Positions 7,236 to 16,341 are shown, counted from the stretch's first letter. The stretch: 64,000 nt of DNA from Acholeplasmatales bacterium (GCA_017961685.1 JAGCWW010000016.1:42367-106366), one strand, 5' to 3'. Notes: generated from the letters alone by a model not told the origin. Program-made: numbers and translations.

Positions 7236-10178
7236 ATGGGATCATGTAGATGTAAGATGTGTGGTGGTCATATTCATTATGACGATAATTTATCTATTGC
7301 AACATGTGAATTCTGTGGTACAGAACAAACTGTATTTAGAAGTGATGATGCTAAAAGATTAAGTTTATTTAATAGAGCCAACAGTCTTAGACTTCAAAAC
7401 GAATTTGATAAAGCACAATTAACATATGATAACATCCTAATAGATGAACCAAACAACTCAGAAGCTCACTGGGGTATTTGTCTATGCCGTTATGGTATTG
7501 AATATATTGAAGCAAATAATAAAAGAGTACCAATTTGTCATAGAACAGCTATGAAAAGTATTTTTGATGATCTTGATTATAAAGAAAGTATTGAAAATGC
7601 TGATGTAGTTGCTAAAAAATATTACCAAGAAGAAGCTAAAGTAATTGATAAGATTCAAAAAGATATTTTAAAAATATCACAAAAGGAAGAACCTTATGAT
7701 ATCTTTATCAGTTATAAAGAAAACGATGAAAACAGTATTAGAACAAAAGATTCTATGATGGGTGAAATAATATATAATGCCCTAACTAATAAAGGTTATA
7801 GAGTATTCTATTCTAAAATTGCTTTAAAGAATAAAGATGTTAGTATGTATGAACCTATTATTTTTGCGGCTTTAAGAAGCGCAAGAATAATGATTCCTAT
7901 TGGTTCTAAACCTGAATACTTTAATTCTATTTGGGAAAAGAATGAATGGTCTAGATTCTTAAGCTTTATGCAAGATGATGATAAAAAGTATGTAATTCCA
8001 TGTTACTTTGATATGGATTCATTTAATATGCCAGATGAATTCTTAGTATTTGAAGCAGTTAATTTAAATGATGCTAATTATACTGAAACTATTATTAATA
8101 GAATTAATAAACTACTTAATAAAAAGGTTGAGAAATCTTCTAGTGAAGCCGTTAATCAACCGTATAATAGTACAATTAATAATATGCTTGAAAGAATTAA
8201 ATACTGTATAGCAGAAAAAGATTTTAAGAAAGCAAGTGAATTAATTGAAAGCACATTAAATATTGATTATAAATGTGCTAAAGCATATTATTTAAAAGTA
8301 TTTGTTAATAATAACGCAAGTACTCTAGATGATTTTGTTAATAATAAAATAGCTATTGAAGAAGATCCTGACTTTAAAAAAGCCTTAAATTTTGCGGATG
8401 AAAAATATAAGGAACAATTAATTACTATCAGTAAGAATATTCAAGATAGTAGAATACTAAATGCCTTAGAAGAAGTCTATAAAGTATTTGTTAGAAGAAT
8501 TATAGAAGATAACTTTAGTGATGCATTTAGATTAAGTAGAAAAATAACTGGATATAAAGATGTAAATAAGAAGGTCGAAGATTTAAAAGAAAAATGCTAT
8601 CAACGTGCTCAAGAAGCATGTAATGCTCATTATTATGAAAGAGCAATAGAACTTTATTCATTACTATATAGTTATAAAGATTCTGATGAGATGGTTAAAT
8701 TCTGCAGAAAAATGAAAATCAAAGATGATAATTTAGCTGAAGCAGCTAAGCTATCAGAAAAAATGGATTTAATTATTGGTAGATATAAATCTAAAGAATT
8801 ACATGACAGTGATGTAGCATATTATGGGACATATGCCACAAGATATAGGTCTTTAACTAAAGAATATGATACTTATACAGAGCGTATTAATTATTATGTT
8901 GGCTATATGAATACAATTGCAAACGCTAAGACAGTTGAAATTCGTGCAGAAAATAGAAGAAGAAATTTCATAATTATACGTAATGCAATAATAATAGCTA
9001 TAGCTTTAGCTCTTATGTTAACAATAATAATTACACCAATTGTTTCTTCTAGAAAGAAAAAACAAAAGAGATATAGAGAAGCTGTAGAATTCATTGATAA
9101 GGGTGATTATTATAGTGCTTCAAGAAAACTAGAAGGTTTAAAATATAAAGATTCAGATATATTAAGGCAATTATTAAAAGCTGAAAATTGGCTTAAAAAT
9201 GGTAATTATGAGGAAGCAATTGATTATGTTTATAATGCTGGTGGAACAACTAATGTTAGTTATGATTCTAAAGAAGGTACAGCAACAAAAACAGATGAAG
9301 TTATAAAAAAACTATATATAAATAATGATCCAACAGCAACAGGTAGAGAGTTTGTTAAATGGACTATTAATAATTATGAAATAGACTTTAAAGAATATAT
9401 TTTAGATTTAAAACTAAAGGCTGAATATAATAAAATAGAATATTCTATTTTCTATGGTAATTTACCAACAAAAGCAGAAGAATATCAAACATTGCCAAAA
9501 ACTTATACGTATGAAGAAATAGGAACTGTTAGTATTCCTAATGCCGTTTGGCCAGGATATACATTCTTAGGTTGGACTACTGAAAACGATAATGAACTTA
9601 AAAAGAATTATTCATTTAATTCTAATCAAACAGGTGATATTTATTTAATTGCTCATTGGAAAGCTAATGAATATATTATTACTGTTGATACAAATGGCGG
9701 AGAAGAATTAGTAGATAATAGATTTCCTGTAACTTCAGGAAAAAATTATATATTACCAGTTCCTGCTGAAAGAGAAGGATATACTTTTGAAGGATATGGA
9801 ATATCTTATAAGAGATATACAGATAATGAAGGTAAAAGTTTATCTGGTTATGATCTTGCACAAGATGTTACATTTAAGGCAATCTGGGAAGGAAATCCAT
9901 ACAAAGTAACTATTAAAGCAGGATCTTATGGATATATTAGGATTCCAAATAATACAGAGAGAACGACAGATGATGAAACTATAGGACGTATGGCAACTGG
10001 TAGTAGTAATTCAAAAGAAAAGACTTTAAGGTGTGGAACTACCTTAACATTAGTCGCAGAACATATTATGTCTGGTTTTATGGGATGGTATGTTGATGGG
10101 GAAAAGGTAAGTAGTTCTTCAGAATACACATTTACTATTCCTGCGCATGATTGCACAATAGAAACAAGATATTCATAA
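7236..10178 (+). CDS. Transmembrane TIR protein with Listeria-Bacteroides (InlB B-type) repeats
   Basis: 980 residues. The first ~300 residues (zinc ribbon with CRCKMCGG/CEFCG, TPR-like unit, TIR domain from about 151 with EPYDIFISYKEND and IWEKNEWSRF) are a close paralog of the preceding protein. Helical repeats follow to about 570, then a single membrane segment at about 578-603, a basic stretch (RKKKQKR), another YKDS-type helical repeat, and from about 730 at least two InlB/List_Bact repeats, recognisable by GYTFLGWTTENDN, the -AHWKANEYIITVDTNGGEE transition, and GYTFEGYGISYK. The last 80 residues are beta-rich with a final GWYVDGEKV unit. The layout is receptor-like: TIR on one side, repeat stalk on the other. 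Positive charges flank both sides of the helix, so orientation is not certain. Confidence 0.87.
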   Translation: MGSCRCKMCGGHIHYDDNLSIATCEFCGTEQTVFRSDDAKRLSLFNRANSLRLQNEFDKAQLTYDNILIDEPNNSEAHWGICLCRYGIEYIEANNKRVPICHRTAMKSIFDDLDYKESIENADVVAKKYYQEEAKVIDKIQKDILKISQKEEPYDIFISYKENDENSIRTKDSMMGEIIYNALTNKGYRVFYSKIALKNKDVSMYEPIIFAALRSARIMIPIGSKPEYFNSIWEKNEWSRFLSFMQDDDKKYVIPCYFDMDSFNMPDEFLVFEAVNLNDANYTETIINRINKLLNKKVEKSSSEAVNQPYNSTINNMLERIKYCIAEKDFKKASELIESTLNIDYKCAKAYYLKVFVNNNASTLDDFVNNKIAIEEDPDFKKALNFADEKYKEQLITISKNIQDSRILNALEEVYKVFVRRIIEDNFSDAFRLSRKITGYKDVNKKVEDLKEKCYQRAQEACNAHYYERAIELYSLLYSYKDSDEMVKFCRKMKIKDDNLAEAAKLSEKMDLIIGRYKSKELHDSDVAYYGTYATRYRSLTKEYDTYTERINYYVGYMNTIANAKTVEIRAENRRRNFIIIRNAIIIAIALALMLTIIITPIVSSRKKKQKRYREAVEFIDKGDYYSASRKLEGLKYKDSDILRQLLKAENWLKNGNYEEAIDYVYNAGGTTNVSYDSKEGTATKTDEVIKKLYINNDPTATGREFVKWTINNYEIDFKEYILDLKLKAEYNKIEYSIFYGNLPTKAEEYQTLPKTYTYEEIGTVSIPNAVWPGYTFLGWTTENDNELKKNYSFNSNQTGDIYLIAHWKANEYIITVDTNGGEELVDNRFPVTSGKNYILPVPAEREGYTFEGYGISYKRYTDNEGKSLSGYDLAQDVTFKAIWEGNPYKVTIKAGSYGYIRIPNNTERTTDDETIGRMATGSSNSKEKTLRCGTTLTLVAEHIMSGFMGWYVDGEKVSSSSEYTFTIPAHDCTIETRYS

Positions 10179-10189
10179 TATAAATTCTT

Positions 10190-10216
10190 AAGATGGATTT
10201 TTATCCATCTTTTTAA
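10190..10216 (+). terminator. Terminator of the RHH-SPFH-TIR operon
   Basis: AAGATGGAT/ATCCATCTT stem, 4-base loop, T-rich tail. Confidence 0.85.
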
Positions 10217-10241
10217 TATAATAAATAATGTAGGTGGTTTT

Positions 10242-11411
10242 ATGTTAGAAGTTTATTTAAACAAATTGGAAGAAAAAGAAAAATTAGATGGATTCCCTTG
10301 GATCTTCAATAACGAAGTTAATCATTTTAAAGGTAATATTGTTAATGGAGAAGTAGTAAAGGTTTTAACTTTTGAAGGTAAGTTTATATGCTATGGCTTT
10401 ATTAATACAATATCTAAAATAATGATTAGAATATTGTCATTAGATGAGAATGAAATAATAGATGAAGACTTCTTTAGAAGAAAAATTAAATATGCTATAG
10501 CTCATAGAGAAAACCTTAATTTTAAAGATTCCAATTGTTATAGATTAATATTTGCGGAAGCTGATAGTCTTCCAGGTTTAATAGTTGATAAATACGCTGA
10601 TTATTTATCTGTACAATTCTTATGTCTTGGTATGGATAAAATAAAGGATATGTTAGTTAAATTATTAGTAGAAGAAACTAACTGTAAAGGTATTTATGAA
10701 CGTGGTGATGTAGAGGTTAGACATAAAGAAGGTCTAGAAATAAAAAAAGGCTTCATTTACGGAAATTTCAATCCTAGAATAGAAGTCTTAGAAAATGGTA
10801 TAAAGTTTATTGTTGATGTAGAAAACGGACAAAAAACAGGTTATTTCTTAGATCAAAAACTAAATAGAGATAATGTTAAATATTACTGTAAAGATAAAGT
10901 AGTTTTAGATTGTTTCTCTAATGTTGGTGGTTTTGCTTTAAATGCTTTAAAGAATGGTGCTAAACAAGTAGATGCCCTAGATATATCTAAAAAAGCATGT
11001 GATGATATATTATATAATGCTAATTTAAATAACTTTAAAAATATTAATGTTATTTGTGAAGATACCTTTAATTATTTAAGAAGTGATATAAAGGATAAAT
11101 ATGATTGTATCATACTTGATCCACCCGCATTTACCAAGAATAAGGATTCTGTAAAGAAGGCTTATAACGGATATAAAGAAATAAACCTACAAGCTATTAA
11201 GATTTTAAGAAGCGGAGGATATTTACTAACATTTAGTTGTAGCCAGCACATGACTCCTGATTTATTCTTCCAAATGATTAATGATGCGATTAAAGATAGT
11301 AAAAGAAAAGCACAAATCATTGACTTTAGAATACAATCACCAGATCATCCAACACTACTTAATTCAACAGAACAACTATACCTTAAATGCGTTATTTTAA
11401 GAGTTTTATAG
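10242..11411 (+). CDS. rlmI: RlmI-like rRNA (cytosine-C5) methyltransferase
   Basis: 389 residues. N-terminal PUA-like domain (about 1-75), a central EEHEE-type region, and a class I SAM methyltransferase domain: VLDCFSNVGGFALNAL is motif I, ALDISKKACD motif II, and IILDPPAFTK the DPPAF motif IV; the catalytic-region SCSQHMTPDLF follows. This is the architecture of RlmI/YccW-type enzymes that methylate 23S rRNA cytosine. Length matches the family. ATG with TAGGTGG ribosome site; single gene, ended by a bidirectional terminator. The exact target nucleotide is inferred from family. Confidence 0.87.
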   Translation: MLEVYLNKLEEKEKLDGFPWIFNNEVNHFKGNIVNGEVVKVLTFEGKFICYGFINTISKIMIRILSLDENEIIDEDFFRRKIKYAIAHRENLNFKDSNCYRLIFAEADSLPGLIVDKYADYLSVQFLCLGMDKIKDMLVKLLVEETNCKGIYERGDVEVRHKEGLEIKKGFIYGNFNPRIEVLENGIKFIVDVENGQKTGYFLDQKLNRDNVKYYCKDKVVLDCFSNVGGFALNALKNGAKQVDALDISKKACDDILYNANLNNFKNINVICEDTFNYLRSDIKDKYDCIILDPPAFTKNKDSVKKAYNGYKEINLQAIKILRSGGYLLTFSCSQHMTPDLFFQMINDAIKDSKRKAQIIDFRIQSPDHPTLLNSTEQLYLKCVILRVL

Positions 11412-11417
11412 AATATA

Positions 11418-11446
11418 AAAAGCACTTTTAAATAAGTGCTTTTATT
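11418..11446. terminator. Bidirectional terminator between convergent genes
   Basis: Perfect 10-bp stem AAAAGCACTT/AAGTGCTTTT with a 6-base loop; A/T runs on both sides serve both strands. Confidence 0.85.
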
Positions 11447-12053
11447 TATTGTTAGTTATAATATATCCCTTACTTACGGCATATATTGCGAGTTTATGAA
11501 CAGAATCAAATCCTGTTTTAGCAAGAAGTGAGGCTATATGAGTTTTAACTGTATTAATTGATACACATAATTTATCTGATATCTCTTTTTGATCAAGACC
11601 ATTACAAATAAGCTGTAATATTTCTAATTCTCTTTTAGTTAAATCAACATTACCTATTTTGTTATTACCTTCTTGAGGGAAGATGTGATAACCATTAAGT
11701 GTTTGAGATAAAATAGATAGTAAATCAGATCCAGAAGTATTCTTATAAATAAAAGAATCTACATTAGCTTCTTTAGCTTTTTTGATATATGAAACTTCAG
11801 GCATTCCTGTCATAATGATTATCTTTATATCAGGAAAGTCTTTTTTTATTTTCTTTGATGCTTCTATACCATTATTACCATTTTCAGTATAAACGTCCAT
11901 TAATACTAAATCAGGTCTAAGTCTATTACATGCATCATAAGCTAAATCAGCATCCGCTAATTTTAAAATAACATCATATTCATTTTTATCTAGTTGGTAT
12001 GAGATAGAATCTCTTAAAATACCTTGATCTTCAACGACTATTATTTTTTTCAT
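11442..12053 (-). CDS. NarL/LuxR-family response regulator
   Basis: 203 residues. Receiver domain 1-120 with acidic pocket V-E-D (8-9), phosphoacceptor D53 in LVLMDVYTENG, T in IIMTG and Lys in FIYKN. LuxR-type HTH near 135-185 (LTKRELEILQLICNGLDQKEI and INTVKTHIASLL). Start is the ATG at 12053 (GAGG about 8 bases upstream); an in-frame TTG at 12059 is less likely. Divergent from a 7TM sensor gene and a NarL-type histidine kinase, its obvious partners. A perfect inverted repeat lies between the two promoters and is probably its own operator. Confidence 0.92.
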   Translation of the reverse strand: MKKIIVVEDQGILRDSISYQLDKNEYDVILKLADADLAYDACNRLRPDLVLMDVYTENGNNGIEASKKIKKDFPDIKIIIMTGMPEVSYIKKAKEANVDSFIYKNTSGSDLLSILSQTLNGYHIFPQEGNNKIGNVDLTKRELEILQLICNGLDQKEISDKLCVSINTVKTHIASLLAKTGFDSVHKLAIYAVSKGYIITNNK

Positions 12054-12071
12054 ATACAAAACCTCAATTAG

Positions 12072-12117
12072 ATTATAACAAATAAATTGTTATATTGTAA
12101 AGATTATATGTTATAAT
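12072..12117. promoter_or_regulatory. Divergent promoters with central inverted repeat
   Basis: Minus-strand promoter: TTACAA (12100-12095), 17-base spacer, TATAAT (12077-12072). Plus-strand -10 TATAAT at 12112-12117. Perfect inverted repeat TATAACAA-N5-TTGTTATA at 12074-12094 overlaps the minus -10 and the plus -35 area. Confidence 0.7.
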
Positions 12118-12137
12118 GTGATATGAGGAGGGATTTT

Positions 12138-14477
12138 ATGAAGAAAAGTTACATTATCATAATTTTATCTTTCATATTAGTATTAATTACAACAGTACTT
12201 TTACTTTCATCAAAATTTAATAGTAAATATGATATTGTGCTTTCTAAAGAATTCTCTTCAAGTTACAGTGAAAAGTTAGACAATTCATATAAAACGAAAA
12301 CAGTAAGGATTGAATATTTTGCGACATACCTAGATAAAGCAAAAGCTGTTGAAATGGATGAATATAGCGCTAAAGCATATTTAGATAGTGGCTTAGGTAA
12401 GACTTTTATACCTTCATTTAATATGAAAGTAGTATTAGTACAAAATAAGAAAAATACTGATAAAGTTATAACAAGCCTAAAGGAATTAGAAGAATCTAAT
12501 TTAAAGGTAAATATTGTTAATGGTTCATCATTTACAACACGCCTAATGTATTTATCTATATCAAAATCATTAACTGATGAATTTAAATTAAGTAATACAA
12601 TTACATATTTAAAGAGTTTAAATGATAATGATAATCTAATACATAAAAGTTATAATTTAGAAAAAGCTGACTACATTCTAACAAGTGATTTATACGCTAA
12701 AGAGTTACTTGATAGTGGTGAGAATATTAATATTTATGATATAGATGAAGGAAGTCTAGAAGCTAATTTTGGTTTATTAGTAATAGATGATTCTCTTGAT
12801 TTAACTAATTATAAAAAGTCTGTTAGTGATAGTAATTTAAAGGTATCAGAATATGAAAATACATTTACTCTTGATGATTATAGTATAAGCGGTGAGTTCG
12901 CGCGTGATAGAGTAAATCAATTTAGAAGAAAAGTACTTGGAACTTATAAGTTCTCAGGTGTTAATAGTGATGAAAGATCAATTATTTTAATTTTATTTAT
13001 TGTCATAATGGTTCCTTGGGCAATCTATATTGGTATTAGAATTAATGACTATGAACTTAGAAAAGCCGTCTTTGTTTGCCTAGGTATAGTATTATCATGG
13101 TTATTCTTAAGATACTTTAAAAACCATATGTATAATGATGTCTTACTTCGTTATATTTGGTATTTAAATTACTTACCTTTAATATTTGCGCCTATCCTAT
13201 TCTTAAATGCAAACTTGGTTATGACACTAAAGAGAAGTAAGAAAGTAATGAAGATAACTTTATTCTTATTTATAATATCAATAGTAATGTTATTCTTAGT
13301 TCTAGCAAATGATATCTTTGAATTTGCGTTTGTGTTTAAAAATGGTATTGAAAATTGGTCAAGCTATTCATATGGATTCTTATTCTATGTAATATGCTTA
13401 GTTGGCTTCTCAGAACTAATCGCAGGTATTGTTTTATTAATTAAAAAGAATTATAAACAAACTAGTAAAAAGGTCTTATTTGCGCCAATTCTCATTTTCT
13501 TATTTATCTTTGGATATATTGCTTGTGACTTCGTTGGAGTAAGCTATGTTGTTGAAATGGACTACACATTAATCATATGTTTATTCGCCCTAATTCTATG
13601 GGAATTTACACTTCGTGCAGGTTTAGTTCAAAACTGTGGAAGATACTATTCACTATTTAATAATATGACTTTTGATTTAGCACTAGAATCAAAAGAAGAA
13701 GAAATAATATTTAAGACAAATAACTTTAATGAAGGATCTACTAATGAAAGATATAGTAAATATGAAATTAGTAATGGTTATGCAGTATTAAAAGATGATT
13801 TAACAGTTTTAGATAAAGCAAAACTAGAATTAGAAAAGAGAAAGAGTTTATTAGAAAAGAATAATAATACCTTAAAACATGAACATAAAATCATGGCTGA
13901 GTATTATTCACTTTCAAGTCAAAATGAAATATTAAATGAAATTGATATGGATTATAAACTTAAAAATGATGAAATTATTGATTTAATTAATAAGATTGAA
14001 CCACTTAATGATAAAAAAGAAATTTATCCATATCTAGCAAGAATAAAATTCTTAGTAAGTTATACTAAACAAAAATATAATTGTTACATTAATTCTAAGA
14101 TTAATGAAAAAACAGAAATTCAAACAATTGCTTTAGCTGTTCATATAATAATGGAAGATGCGAAGAGCTTAAATCTTGAATGTGGGTTACTTTGTAATTC
14201 AATGGAATTAATTGATTCAAATTTAGGTGTAATTATAATTGATATCATTTATATGATGATGGAAAATGCTTTAAAAAATAATAGTGATTTATTTGTTAAT
14301 ATTGATGTTAATGAATCAATTACGGTCTTTGGTTTATTTAAAGAAAATTCAGAGATTGTTGATACTTATTTAACTAATAGTGTTAAGGCTTTAATAGAGA
14401 ATAAACAAATCGATTATGAAGTTAAAAAAGTTGATGATATGTTAAAGCTAATATTTAGAATAAGGAGTGTGATGTAA
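12138..14477 (+). CDS. 7TM membrane sensor with a degenerate kinase-like C-terminus
   Basis: 779 residues. N-terminal membrane helix (about 4-26), an external domain to about 280, seven hydrophobic segments between about 285 and 500, then a cytoplasmic part. This is the layout of 7TM extracellular-sensor receptors. The cytoplasmic part has a coiled coil (LDKAKLELEKRKSLLEKNNNTL) and near residue 710 an N-box-like IIYMMMENALKNN, typical of GHKL/histidine kinase ATPases, but I see no clear G-box afterwards and no standard phospho-His motif. It may be a pseudokinase that controls the true kinase encoded next (2-base gap). ATG 12138 with AGGAGGG at 12126-12132. Confidence 0.75.
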   Translation: MKKSYIIIILSFILVLITTVLLLSSKFNSKYDIVLSKEFSSSYSEKLDNSYKTKTVRIEYFATYLDKAKAVEMDEYSAKAYLDSGLGKTFIPSFNMKVVLVQNKKNTDKVITSLKELEESNLKVNIVNGSSFTTRLMYLSISKSLTDEFKLSNTITYLKSLNDNDNLIHKSYNLEKADYILTSDLYAKELLDSGENINIYDIDEGSLEANFGLLVIDDSLDLTNYKKSVSDSNLKVSEYENTFTLDDYSISGEFARDRVNQFRRKVLGTYKFSGVNSDERSIILILFIVIMVPWAIYIGIRINDYELRKAVFVCLGIVLSWLFLRYFKNHMYNDVLLRYIWYLNYLPLIFAPILFLNANLVMTLKRSKKVMKITLFLFIISIVMLFLVLANDIFEFAFVFKNGIENWSSYSYGFLFYVICLVGFSELIAGIVLLIKKNYKQTSKKVLFAPILIFLFIFGYIACDFVGVSYVVEMDYTLIICLFALILWEFTLRAGLVQNCGRYYSLFNNMTFDLALESKEEEIIFKTNNFNEGSTNERYSKYEISNGYAVLKDDLTVLDKAKLELEKRKSLLEKNNNTLKHEHKIMAEYYSLSSQNEILNEIDMDYKLKNDEIIDLINKIEPLNDKKEIYPYLARIKFLVSYTKQKYNCYINSKINEKTEIQTIALAVHIIMEDAKSLNLECGLLCNSMELIDSNLGVIIIDIIYMMMENALKNNSDLFVNIDVNESITVFGLFKENSEIVDTYLTNSVKALIENKQIDYEVKKVDDMLKLIFRIRSVM

Positions 14478-14478
14478 T

Positions 14479-15843
14479 ATGAGATATTTATATACACTTC
14501 CTGTAATAGCTATATTATTCTTAATATTTGTAGCTGTTGTAACATTACTTACTCAAGTAGTAGTCACATCTTTCTCAGTTATTATGAGACCAAAGAAGAA
14601 AAAGCCTTTAATAAGCCATATCTTTAACATTAGTTTAATACTTTATTATTGTGTAATGTGTGGAATTATCGCATCTGTTCAAAGACATTTAACTGAAGGA
14701 ATAATTGTTTTTGAATATTATACAGTTATTAGATATTTAGCAATTTCTGTAGTTATAACATCTATTTTAAATGTTATATTTAATAGGGAATATGCAAATA
14801 TTGGAATTGCTATAACTTCTATTTTATTACTTCCAGTATTTGAAGAAGTATTTAAAAAAGGTTATGCTTATATTTATATTTTCTGCTTATTATATTATCT
14901 TGTTTATTCAATATATTTAGTTTTAACATTATATGAATATAATAAAAAGACCATTAATAACTTATCTATTAAAGAAGCTCTAGATTCTTTGCCTATAGGT
15001 ATTTGTTTTGCGAATAAAAAGAATAGAATTATATTCAATAATAAAACAATGATAAATATCTTAAACTATAATGGTATAGAATCAAGAATTAAGATTATTG
15101 ATCTATGGGATGAAATAAAGAGTAAAGACTTTATATTTGATGATGAAAATACAGGATTACTTAAATATAATGATGAAACATTCATGGTAGTATTAGATAA
15201 AGCAAATGATTTAGAATATCAAATTAAAGCAACTAATATTTCAGCTGAATATGAAATCATTGATGAAATCCTACAAGCTAATCAAACTCTAGAAGAACAA
15301 GAAAAATCATTAAAAGATTATATTGTTAAGATTGAAGAAATTGAGCGTCAAAAATCCCTACTTAGAGTAAAGGGTAGAATTCATGATGTATTTGCTCAAA
15401 GATTATCCATAATTCATCAATACTTAGATAATGAAGATATTCAAAATATAAGTAATGAAGAAATAAAGAAATTATTAATTGATATGACTAAAGATATCAA
15501 AGAAGAAAACGAACTTAATTATGATGAAATTAAAAATAACATCATTTCATCTTATGCCTTAATTGGTATGAAGATTGACTTTGTAGGCGACTTTAATGAT
15601 AAAGAGGGACAAAACGCTATCTTAAAGATTGTTAGAGAAGCCGCAACTAACGCTCTACGTCATGGTGGTGCTAGTGAGTTAAAAGTAGAATACACAAACG
15701 GAATTATTACTATTACAAATAATGGCGTAGAACCAAATGTTATAAAAGAAGGTAATGGTATAAAGAACATGAAATTCATTGCTAAAGAAAACAAACTAGA
15801 CCTACAAATTGAACTAAAACCTTATCGAATTATCATAAAATAG
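14479..15843 (+). CDS. Membrane sensor histidine kinase, NarL-type (HisKA_3-like)
   Basis: 454 residues. About six membrane helices in the first 150 residues; a PAS-like segment at about 165-235 (ALDSLPIGICFANKKNRIIFNN); a dimerisation helix with RIHDVFAQRL, where H302 followed by Asp is the phosphoacceptor pattern of NarX-class kinases; HATPase domain with N-box REAATNALRHGG and a G-box EGNGIKNM. It is co-transcribed with the 7TM protein and presumably phosphorylates the divergent NarL-type regulator at 11442. The signal is unknown. Confidence 0.87.
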   Translation: MRYLYTLPVIAILFLIFVAVVTLLTQVVVTSFSVIMRPKKKKPLISHIFNISLILYYCVMCGIIASVQRHLTEGIIVFEYYTVIRYLAISVVITSILNVIFNREYANIGIAITSILLLPVFEEVFKKGYAYIYIFCLLYYLVYSIYLVLTLYEYNKKTINNLSIKEALDSLPIGICFANKKNRIIFNNKTMINILNYNGIESRIKIIDLWDEIKSKDFIFDDENTGLLKYNDETFMVVLDKANDLEYQIKATNISAEYEIIDEILQANQTLEEQEKSLKDYIVKIEEIERQKSLLRVKGRIHDVFAQRLSIIHQYLDNEDIQNISNEEIKKLLIDMTKDIKEENELNYDEIKNNIISSYALIGMKIDFVGDFNDKEGQNAILKIVREAATNALRHGGASELKVEYTNGIITITNNGVEPNVIKEGNGIKNMKFIAKENKLDLQIELKPYRIIIK

Positions 15844-15846
15844 GTT

Positions 15847-15876
15847 AAACTCATCCTTTTGGGTGAGTTTTTTTAC
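15847..15876 (+). terminator. Terminator of the sensor-kinase operon
   Basis: AAACTCATCC/GGGTGAGTTT stem with one G-U pair, TTTT loop and a seven-T tail. Confidence 0.88.
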
Positions 15877-15962
15877 TATTAAATCATCCTTAGTTATGAT
15901 TACTTTAAACTTAAATTTGACTAAAATTATAATAGAAGAATTATTTTTAAAGGAGGGATAAT

Positions 15963-16226
15963 ATGAAAAGATTAATAAAATTAATAGCTTCACTTTTTAT
16001 TTGTATATCTTTATCTTTTATCTCAATTAAAAATAATAAAGCAAAAGCTAAAACATATACTAACAGCATTGAAATAAAATGCGAAAATAAGGTTAGTGAT
16101 ACTAACGAAGGAAAGTTATCTATGGGCGCTGAAGTAGCAATTGTTTTAGGTGCAATCATTGTTTCTTCAAGCATTGGAATAGTAATGTATTTACTTGTTT
16201 TTAAGAAGAAAAAGAATAAAAATTAA
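15963..16226 (+). CDS. Small secreted/membrane protein with signal peptide
   Basis: 87 residues. Basic start (MKRLIKLI) and hydrophobic helix to about 22 form a Sec signal or anchor; a short polar external stretch with one Cys (IEIKCENK) follows; then a second membrane helix at about 57-80 (EVAIVLGAIIVSSSIGIVMYLLVF) and a basic end KKKKNKN, giving an external loop of roughly 30 residues if both helices are retained. AAGGAGGG ribosome site. Single gene with its own terminator. Family not recognised. Confidence 0.75.
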   Translation: MKRLIKLIASLFICISLSFISIKNNKAKAKTYTNSIEIKCENKVSDTNEGKLSMGAEVAIVLGAIIVSSSIGIVMYLLVFKKKKNKN

Positions 16227-16233
16227 AATAAGC

Positions 16234-16302
16234 CTTACATTTAGTTTATATATTTTTTTATAATATATAATAATATAATCTTGAAATGTAAGTCTTTTTT
16301 TT
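16234..16302 (+). terminator. Long-loop terminator overlapping the yebC -35 box
   Basis: Perfect 9-bp arms CTTACATTT (16234-16242) and AAATGTAAG (16284-16292) enclose a 41-base AT-rich loop that can itself pair, followed by TCTTTTTTTT. The 3' arm shares bases with the TTGAAA of the next promoter. Confidence 0.7.
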
Positions 16303-16309
16303 GTATAAT
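16281..16309 (+). promoter_or_regulatory. Promoter of yebC
   Basis: TTGAAA (16281-16286), 17-base spacer, TATAAT (16304-16309). Confidence 0.8.
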
Positions 16310-16341
16310 CTTAATGTAAAAATAGAAAGGACAGTGTTATT

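Noticed and set aside
15917..15933. TTGACT with TATAAT as a promoter before the small secreted protein
   Set aside because: Only 5 bases separate the two boxes; they cannot act together, though either may be used with a weak partner.
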